From contig JAQJZZ010000001.1 of assembly GCA_030077755.1 (NCBI GenBank), positions 1,178,001-1,242,000 on the forward strand: DNA of 64,000 bases. The letters are read 5' to 3'. Below, piece after piece: positions 56,285-64,000 of the stretch (within the stretch, counting starts at the first letter, position 1; every line of letters begins with the position of its first letter). The notes beneath the pieces were generated by a model. It was given only the letters and a program-made list of their open reading frames with translations. It did no database searches and was not told the DNA's origin. Made by a program: the position numbers and the translations under genes. This DNA comes from Filosporella fistucella. Its lineage: Eukaryota; Ascomycota; Leotiomycetes; Helotiales.

Positions 56285-57721
56285 TTACCACTTATTATCA
56301 AACACATTCCCATCCACATAATTGACTAGCTTCTTCACAGGCTTGAGGCGGTTTGCCACACCTCCAAACACAACACCTTCCTCATCACCTCCCTATAATT
56401 CTTTCCTGGACTAACTTTCCCAAGGACATATTCCTGTTTAGTCTCTACTCGATTAGGTACTGGAATCGAGCGTCCAAGAATAGCCTCCATGCCCTGCCAC
56501 GCGAAAGTGATAGCCTATTTGGCACTTGCCGGAATACCTGCGTCATGCAGCATCATGATTTGTGTCCTCGGGTAATTCTTCTGAATAAATGCTGTGATAT
56601 TCGGATTATATGCTCCTCCACCGCAGATAAAAATCTCATCGATATCTTGTCTTGGCGCATATCGACGATAATGGTCCCTTATCGCCTGAGCCGTGATTCT
56701 CGTGATGGAGGCGACAACATCATCAGGCGAACGACCCTTTGCTTCGGCCTTCTTGATGAACTCAGAAGCTAAGGTGTCCCGGAAAACTTCACGACCGGTT
56801 GTCTTTGGTGGCTCAAGCGCAGGTACTTGTGCTTGAGGAAATCATCAACAAGTTCTTGGTCCACACATCCTCGTTTTCCCATTTTTCCATCTCGGTCATA
56901 CTCTTGCTTGCCGTTTGTGTAGTATCGTACTACGGCATCAATGAAAACATTTCCGGGTCCAGTATCGAAATCATAGCAAGCATCAACTCCACTTTCGTTG
57001 TCTGGTGGAATGAAACAGACATTTGCAATTCCACCAAAGTTTTGACAGGCACGTAGTTTAGTGGGATGGTGAAGAACAAGAGAATCAAAGAAAGCGATGA
57101 GAGGCGCACCTTGTCGACCGGCTGCCTGGTCCGAGATGCGGAAATCAGTGACGGACGTAATTCCGGTTCGTGCGGCGAGAATAGAGCCCTCGGCCATAGT
57201 AAGTGCAGATTTGACTTGGCCAACTTCGGGCATAGAAAGGAGCCAGATGGTTTGGCCATGCGATCCCAAAGCGTCAATATCACTAAGTGGGACTTCGTGT
57301 TTGCGGCAAAACTCGTGCACAGCCGATGCAAAAGTTTCACCTAGCTGGACATTGACCTCTGAAAGCTCTGAAGGAGAGGTTGTGTCGTGTAAGATCATTT
57401 TCATCACTCTCTTCTCAATTTTCTGCTCCAGTGGAATTTCGTCGTACTTCAATAATTCGAATTGCATGGGACTTTCTGGAGTCTCTTGCCTGAATCGGCA
57501 AAGGGGACAGTCTATGCCATCCATAGAAGTTCCACTGTTGAGACCAAGTACTGAAAACTTTCTGTGAGTAACTATTACAACTAGACATTAATGGCAATCT
57601 CACCTTTAATATCGAGTGCTTGAGAACCCTTAGAAAGAGCACCGTTGTTGCCGTTTCGTGTGGAACTTGTGTGGCCATTGGGAGACCCATTCACCCCATT
57701 TGGGATTGCTGAGGGTGTCAT
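56285..57721 (-). pseudogene. Anhydro-N-acetylmuramic acid kinase-like (AnmK) gene with three lesions
   Basis: AnmK phosphorylates and opens 1,6-anhydro-MurNAc, a peptidoglycan breakdown product; fungal homologues exist, but their role is unclear. Exon 1 (57721-57602, Asn/Gly/Ser-rich leader) splices to exon 2 near 57546, giving the ATP-loop [12 protein letters not shown]. The middle is well conserved ([25 protein letters not shown]). The frame then breaks at about 56818 (net loss of one base, after KHKYLR); conserved sequence continues in another frame ([21 protein letters not shown]). A TAG stands at 56517-56515 where the family has a Glu codon in the segment before [12 protein letters not shown] second one-base loss at about 56377 shifts to the frame ending KKLVNYVDG. 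With these three lesions no full-length protein can be made. Sequencing error could explain the indels but not easily the stop. Confidence 0.8.
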
Positions 57722-58130
57722 GGTGAACGTTTAACAGGTAGAATGCATATGAAACAATTGGAATGAGAGCTGGTGCAGCATCCGACTTTATCTACCAAGA
57801 GAGGTAATGGCAGTGCCGGGTGGGATATTTGTTTTGAAGTAAAATGAAGATTGAATCAATGGACCTCTGGAGATGTAAATATAATGTCCCTGGCTAGAAA
57901 ATCGTGGAGAAATGAAATATGCTAAAATATGGGGAATAGTCCCCAGACGAAAGCCCGTCCTCCTTGAGATTGCATTGGGGATACCGGGTGATCTAGACCG
58001 TCACCTGGACATTTGACCCTATATCCGATAACCCCATTGTGCTGTGAGAAGTAGGCCACCTCTGCTCATATTGGTCAGAAGAGCTTGCAACCCTTCTTGG
58101 CTCTGAAGGTGTTAATGCTAAAAGGGTGGA

Positions 58131-58162
58131 ATGCTTGAATGCTTAAACGCTTAAACGCTTAA
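58131..58162. repeat. 8-bp tandem repeat
   Basis: Four consecutive 8-bp units, ATGCTTGA, ATGCTTAA, ACGCTTAA and ACGCTTAA, followed by a diverged TTAATGCT. Non-coding, no evident function. Confidence 0.8.
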
Positions 58163-58916
58163 TTAATGCTGGCTTGGGAGACATGCTGAATAAAGATGCC
58201 CCTTTCCCCAATTAGTCCCGACAACGAAGAAGAGACTATCAGAATTTTCCACCAGATCATGTATAAGCAACGGCAATGAGATCCTCGCCCGGAGCCAGGA
58301 GATATGCTGTTCAGGGTATTTAGTCTCGCCTGGAGCTGGGACAGCCGTCGCCTTTGGTTAGTGTTTGTGATTGAAATCTCATTCTTCATAATATTTGACC
58401 TGGCCTGGGGTGCGTCGAAGGTGCGGAGTCCCATAATTAATGGACGTTGATATGTAACATCAGATGATAATTGACCGTGCCGTCCTATACGACTTCTTTC
58501 GCTCTCAATTTCATCGGATCAACATAGCGACACTGACTTTAATTTGTAATTATATACGTCAGCATGAGAAACACTTAAATTTGAATGATTCCTCAGTTTA
58601 TCTAGCGTTATTTTGATTCCATGAGATTCGGGAGTCGAAACACTTTATGGTTCCTTCTTAAAGTGTGCCTTTGGCTGCAATGGTCCTTTATTGTCACAGT
58701 CACGTTACAGGTCAATCCTAAGAGACCACTGGGTCTCGGGATCAGGACTCCTGTGAGTACCAGTAGTTCTGGGAACAGCACGGCTCTCGGAAGCAATGCT
58801 CTCAAGAGTACAGAAGGTCTTGGACCAATATATTATTAGGACGTAGTCTTTAGCGCATCATTTCAGTACTACGGGATGGGTTGCCGATTATAGCAGCCAG
58901 GTCACGTGATGGTTAC

Positions 58917-59008
58917 TAGGATCCTCAGGATCCTGAGATCCGATGTTGTGAATATTAGAATCCCTGAGATCCAGTGCCATGGATATCAGGATCCTTAAGA
59001 TCCATAGG
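58917..59008. repeat. Clustered GATCC-containing short repeats
   Basis: Several near-copies of AGGATCCTGAGATCC (for example GGATCCTCAGGATCCTGAG, CCTGAGATCCAG, AGGATCCTTAAGATCC) within 92 bases. Partly palindromic, so capable of forming hairpins. Origin unknown. Confidence 0.65.
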
Positions 59009-61235
59009 GAACGAAGGTTTTATATGAGATGGGCACTTCTGCCATTAGATAGGAGCTTCGTGCTTAATTTTAAGTAATATTCTTTATATTTAGTAATATT
59101 GTAACTCGAACGTCTTCGTGATATGCCTATCCCTTACCTAGAACCCTACGAGCACTGGCCCGTAGAGCAACCGTTACAATTCCATAGAAGCATTACGTAA
59201 AATTGATCTAATACAACGTGCATTCTAACAGATCTTCCTAGACAAGCTGGAGTCTGACATTAGCCACAAGTCGTTCAAGCAAAGGAAACAGTAAGTCACA
59301 ATGATTGCAGTTCAGGGTTTCCTTCTGGAAGCCGAAGTGGGATTGCTCCGCATTTCGTCAGTCGTTGTGAGCTTACGATCAACTGAACCCCCCTCACAGG
59401 TGGCACGAATCAGGGAAGGATTCGCATACTTCTACCTAAGCATCGGTAGATCTAGATTGTCTCTGTGAAAAAAAGCCGGGAGTATGGCTGGGTGAGACCT
59501 GAAGACACCGCCTTATGAACCCTTTCCCGAGAATGAAACACATCTCGCTCTGTCTTACTCAGGTGGCAATTTTGATGGGTAGTGTGGTAGTGTATGTGGA
59601 CCGACGCACTGCCAGAACTTTTCCGTGGACATCCCAACATCAAAAATCTCTTTCAAATATGTGAATTCACCTTTGGTGTATACTTCTGTGTTTTTGGTTA
59701 TGTTAACCGACTACACACTTATTGGATTCTCCGGTTGTATTGATTTGTCGTTTAATTTGACCCGTGATGTTAAATGACTTACGTGGTCTGGAACCTTTTT
59801 GATGACAGAGACAAGCCGCTCGATCGCTTGCAAGTGATAGTGCACGTTCAGTTTTCCCATCCGTTGCTCTCTATGCAGCTTTGAGATACCGAAAGGTTCT
59901 GCTCCCTCAGCCAGCCCCAGAGCTGCTCACCGCAATGCGTTCTTAGAGCCGCAAGTGATTTCCATTCCTTCTGACTTTGTGGAAGCAACAAGATGCCATG
60001 CTAAGCAATGAGCCAGGACTACATCTAGAGGGCATATCTGGCAGGCAAACCGATAACATCAGATCCAAGGGATATCTATTACCGACCACTCTATTCCCTG
60101 CCAGATTATGACCACATCTGCAATAACTGGACAAACTCATCGGCCTCCCTGAAAAACCAGGAATACCCTATCTCATTAGATCCTAAATCATTGCAGTCCA
60201 CCACATTTACCAGCTTAGGGCATCCTGCCCTTGATCAAGCGTCACCAGTCACACTCACCGCCACTCAGGCACAGCTGTTGCCCAATATTTGTCTATATAT
60301 GGTCTCGGTAGGTGGAGTCGCGTTTCAACAATGTGGAATTCTGACCATGTAAGGCAGCAAATACAATGTATCCCGGCGAAGTCCTTTCAGCTACTCATAT
60401 CCTGTTTGGGTTGTTCGGTGATCAAGTGAAGACATGAATAATTCCACCAGGTGGAGGATGCTTACCTGGGAACAAGCTGCCATGAGTCCACTAGTTTGAA
60501 GTCCACTGGTAACTGTTTTCGTTGAGTAGAATTCTGGATTGACCTAGACGCGGTGTTGGCAGCTTGGCATGCAGTCGGGAACCCATTGGCACAGACGAAG
60601 TAAGGAAGAGCAATCAGTTCTGCACCCTCTCAGTATGTGGCTTGAGCGAGACTTTCGCAGCAACATACAGCTTGCATTCACAAACGCATGGACCACTCAC
60701 ATGAAAGACATTCTTCAGCCAGCCCTAATACTGTAGCATCTCAGATGGCTAGTGACACGCCATTTCAACACAGCTGAGCTACTAAATCGATGATCTCAAC
60801 AATTAGCTGCTTGCCCAGTCTGTCAGCTGGCCACGCTTCATCAAGGACTCGGCGTAGTCAGACTTATCTGCCGTTGTGGGGTTTCTATTGTGTATTGGAA
60901 GGCTAACAACTGACCATTGCTCGGCACTGTGAATCCTATTGCGGATTGAAACTAGTATATAAAGATCGAGCGTGAGTACCGAATATGCATTCCTCAAGTG
61001 ACACTCCCTCTTCACGCACAACTTTCCTATCACCTCCCTCCAGTGCTCTCAATATCTGCATTTTACGAGAAACCATTTGAACTTGGAGATCGTGTATATT
61101 CATTAATAAGAGTACGTTGATCTCTGCACATCACTACCTTGCATCTAGTCTCAAACAATCGCGTAATTGGTAGACTGACATCACGAAGCTCCTCGCAAAC
61201 GAACATTCTCATTCTCACTCGCCCATAAATCAGCA

Positions 61236-61499
61236 ATGAACGGACTGAACCCCATTTGCGACTGGACAAATGTCACCTTGACCAACAACTTGCCTACGAC
61301 CTTGAGACTCATTCTAGTGGGCGGCACGGTTGAGACCATAGCACCTGGTGCTGCAAGACAGATAACGGGAAAAGTGGTAGATTTTGCTCAATTGCAGGGT
61401 AACAACTATGTTGGTTTGACAATTGGGGCCGTAGTCACCCTGGGAACAGATCTGGCATTGACAGCTCGGCTTGTAAATGGCCAGCTCCAAATTGCTTAA
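61236..61499 (+). CDS. Small protein of unknown family, 87 aa
   Basis: Single-exon frame beginning MNGLNPICDWTNVTL. It has alternating hydrophobic/polar residues throughout (TTLRLILVGGTVETIAPG, YVGLTIGAVVTLGTDLALT), which suggests a compact all-beta fold. There is one Cys, no signal peptide and no clear membrane helix. I do not recognise it. The regular strand-like pattern and lack of low complexity are better than expected from a chance frame in gene-poor sequence. Nothing nearby gives a functional hint. Confidence 0.5.
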   Translation: MNGLNPICDWTNVTLTNNLPTTLRLILVGGTVETIAPGAARQITGKVVDFAQLQGNNYVGLTIGAVVTLGTDLALTARLVNGQLQIA

Positions 61500-62584
61500 C
61501 CATGAGATTACTCATGGTCTAGCTGATATGCTCATTATCATTATCGTACCTTAGACATGTGCCTCTGCGTCGTGTTTACCACATTGTGTGAATTAAAATT
61601 CTCTTTTGTGTTTTGGTTCCGTTGGTCGACTTTGTTGTGCCTATCGTATTATGCAAAGCTCAGATACTTTTGTCGTGCTTCTTCGGTGAATGTGACATGT
61701 TTTGTCACGACTTGATGTTGAGCATAATCTTCGGACCAAATGCTCTGGTGAATAGCACTCTCATGATTTGTACAAACAATGGTGCCACGCCTGTGTAATC
61801 ATATCCAAAGTAATTCTGTCAACATCTTGATCCACTTCTGCACCTAAGACTTTTGTCTTAGCTTGGATAATTAGCTTAACCTTAGCTTCGGGAAGCCGAC
61901 TTGGCTACCAGTAGAAGAGCAGCCGTGCTACGGAAGCTGGCACAGCTAAAACGAACTGCCGTTGTCAAACCGAGCTAGCTGTACGGGGATGCTGGTACGG
62001 CCCGCGTCTGGGCCAGCTAGTACCACAAGTTGTGAGACATGTGAGCCAAAATAAAACAAAACAAAACACACAAGATTGGGAAATGCTCTAGTTTTGCACA
62101 ATGCCACGGTAGTAGTGGCTAACTGAGCAGATCTGTATCGCACCACTTTGGTATGATCGGCTCCTGCTTTTGGCTAAGAATGGTGTCGCTCTTCCATGGC
62201 GGTATCCTCGCTTTGATTCTGTACTATGTATGCACTCTAGAACATCGAACTCCACTTCTGATGCTTATGATGTCAGTCTAGATTTTGTATTCTAAGCAGT
62301 GCTACTTGAAAGTGGATAGCTGGTTAATACGTTAGTGTATGAGTGGTACATCTAGCCAGCCACAGTAGATGAGGAGAACAGACAAGGTCCTACACCGCCG
62401 CTCCCTGCGAGAGTACTTAGTCCGTTGAAGGTTGAGCGTTGATGCCCTGTTATATGATGCACTCATCTCATCTTGTTCATCGTTAGATTGTCGCCCAATT
62501 CTCGTCCAACAGAGCCAAAAGAAGGTGTTGCCGTCTCCAATCTATGCGGTAAAATACAGTCAACTCAATCACCCCATCTTAATC
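61500..62584. other. Intergenic, about 1.1 kb
   Basis: No gene seen. The segment 61840-62035 contains many short AGCT/GCTAGC-type inverted words and might form hairpins, but no clean terminal inverted repeat was recognised. An AAAAC-type run lies at about 62050-62070. Confidence 0.35.
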
Positions 62585-63029
62585 ATGGCTCAGCAGTATG
62601 TGTGGTGGGCTTTTGGAACAAAGCCAGCCGACCCGAAAGTCTCAAGCACTGCGTACGAGGCGGTGGGAAAGTACCTTGCACATCACAGCGTAGATACGGG
62701 CATCTATCCAGCAGTCATAATCCAGTAAGCTACCCCGTTTCATGCATACAGTATAGTTTGTTATTCGAGGCGTAAGAGTTGCCAAATGACTTGGTAATGT
62801 CCAGGCTGACCCATTGATAAGAGGTGGACCTCACACGTCCGCAAAGCTGTCATATCATATTACCTGCTATTTTTTTAACGCGCAAGTTGGCGATCCAAAC
62901 GGAAATAATTATCTTCAGCAGGATAGGGTGGCATGGTGTCATATCTTCACCACTGATAATGGCATTTGGTTGATGGAGACAGATGAGATGGGGCTTCCGG
63001 GAAAAGCTGGGAAACCACAGCCTTACTGA
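62585..63029 (+). CDS. Small two-exon protein of unknown family, 115 aa
   Basis: Exons are 62585-62724 and 62822-63029. The protein begins MAQQYVWWAFGTKPADPK and ends GLPGKAGKPQPY. The 97-nt intron has a GTAAGC donor, a CTGAC branch-like site and an AAG acceptor, keeps phase (VIIQ|GGPHTSAKLSYH) and avoids the stop reached through the nearer CAG acceptor. The second exon is aromatic-rich (CYFFNAQVGDPNGNNY, WCHIFTTDNGIWLME), suggesting a folded beta-rich domain. No signal peptide or membrane segment. I do not recognise a family. Spliced structure and protein-like composition support a real gene in an otherwise gene-poor stretch. Confidence 0.5.
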
Positions 63030-64000
63030 TGGAAAATCTATATCTATGATTTTGCACCTGAGAATAGGGGGATATTTCAAAGAGGAAAGATGTGCCGAAG
63101 TCTTATAGAAAATACTATCTGTTTCCTTGAATTCTGTTGTTAAGCGGATCCCGCTGTATAGAAATACATAGTGTGGACTATAGAATAGTAAATCAGTAAC
63201 TTACATATGTTGGTACCCTCTCTACCTTCCCAGCAATTCTTCCTGATAAATTCCATGATATGTTATTTTCATGACGAAGTATATCAGTATACTCCGAAAG
63301 TTATGACGAGGGTTTACGTATGACCGAGATCCGGGATAACGAGAAGTTTATGAAACTGGCCTACCTGCAGGTCGTGTGTAATGCATTAACAGTTAAGTAT
63401 ATACTTTTTTAAAAGACATAATTAGGGAAAGGAATCTCCTTCCTACCTGCATAAGTGAGCCAAGTGTACACTTCTATCAAATTATGGGTATGTATTCCCA
63501 TAGGCCTCAACCATAGTATAAATTATACCATATGCCTGAATCGAAGTCTTAATTGTATGATGCCCTTACATTGAGAAGCAAACTTTTCTTCACAGGTGAT
63601 GGCTTGTCATGATACCCCACCCTCATCCGTCGACAATTGGAGTCGGCGCCGATCAAGACTGGGTCCATTCCTTTATTGAGAATTCAAAGAGTTACTTAAT
63701 CAGAGATCTTGCTCGACGGACCTGAAGACCTTAGTCTAAGGGGAAATGTATACCTAAGAATTTACAAGTAATCCGGAAGCTTGAGTATTGGAACGAGTAC
63801 TTTCTCGTTTCCGAGTAGTGTGTCAAGGTAGGGTTGTGTATGCCCCAGTAACTCAACCAGGCTTATCAAAGCCCTAATCTCTATGCTTCTATATACGATC
63901 CGAGGAAGGTTGTCTCATACGATCGATCGTTTATTGAGCCCGTTTAACTTCGATTTGATTGTTTTACTCCTGTCCTTGCTCCAGAGAACAATGTTATTTG
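63030..64000. other. Terminal gene-free stretch
   Basis: A/T-rich sequence to the window end with no supported gene. The window does not end in telomere repeats. Confidence 0.5.

Larger units (their letters stand above)
57722..61235. other. Gene-poor region of about 3.5 kb
   Basis: No gene can be supported. Frames at 58159-58434 (-), 58621-58839 (+) and 60803-61033 (-) lack domains. Short GATCC-rich repetitive stretches lie at 58917-59008 (GGATCCTCAGGATCCTGAG and diverged copies). Gene density here is far below that of the first 57 kb, and the sequence may be mobile-element remnant or simply spacer. Confidence 0.4.

Noticed and set aside
58621..58839. 72-codon frame with a hydrophobic start resembling a signal peptide
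   Set aside because: Short, Ser/Gly-rich tail, no homologue recognised, lies in repeat-bearing gene-poor sequence.
62725..62814. A broken splice site or one-base loss in the 115-aa gene
   Set aside because: Using the nearer CAG acceptor gives an early stop, but the AAG acceptor at 62819-62821 with a CTGAC branch site restores a full frame, so no lesion is needed.

Overview
The window is nuclear DNA of a filamentous ascomycete. Reading frames are broken by short GT-AG introns (about 45 to 150 nt) with CTAAC/CTGAC-like branch points near the acceptor. The proteins are of Pezizomycotina type: Zn2Cys6 regulators, an F-box protein, CBM18 and GH16 secreted proteins, a GMC oxidoreductase and a DHA-type MFS pump. 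The rhamnose-pathway epimerase/reductase and the overall gene style suggest Leotiomycetes, but that placement is inference. I rebuilt exon structures by hand from frame, splice signals and family alignment; phases add up in every model where exons are given.

Positions 1 to about 37,000 are a dense housekeeping block. In order they hold: a UDP-4-keto-6-deoxyglucose epimerase/reductase; a DnaJ-X chaperone; a small basic protein; a Zn2Cys6 factor (-); an F-box protein; GPI mannosyltransferase I (-); a translin-family (TRAX) protein with an 18-nt exon; an Mpv17/Sym1 protein with an 11-nt first coding exon; a multi-pass membrane protein; a 2,509-residue Fab1/PIKfyve lipid kinase (-); a large protein with a TPP1/Est3-like shelterin OB fold; a mitochondrial BolA protein (-); a mitochondrial malonyl-CoA-synthetase-like enzyme; and eIF4E (-).

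Positions about 37,800 to 57,700 are an accessory, surface- and secretion-oriented block: a 14-TM MFS efflux pump; two related cysteine-rich secreted or membrane proteins bracketing a secreted HExxH metallopeptidase; a Zn2Cys6 regulator; a three-module CBM18 chitin-binding protein; a GH16 beta-glucanase; and a GMC oxidoreductase. The block ends in a decayed anhydro-N-acetylmuramic acid kinase-like gene carrying two frameshifts and one nonsense codon. This is the most unusual stretch, and the cysteine-rich/peptidase trio is the best candidate for an undescribed functional unit.

Positions 57,722 to 64,000 are gene-poor. I can support only two small proteins of unknown family (87 and 115 residues) and a few short repeats. 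I saw no rRNA, tRNA, CRISPR array or intact transposon in the window.
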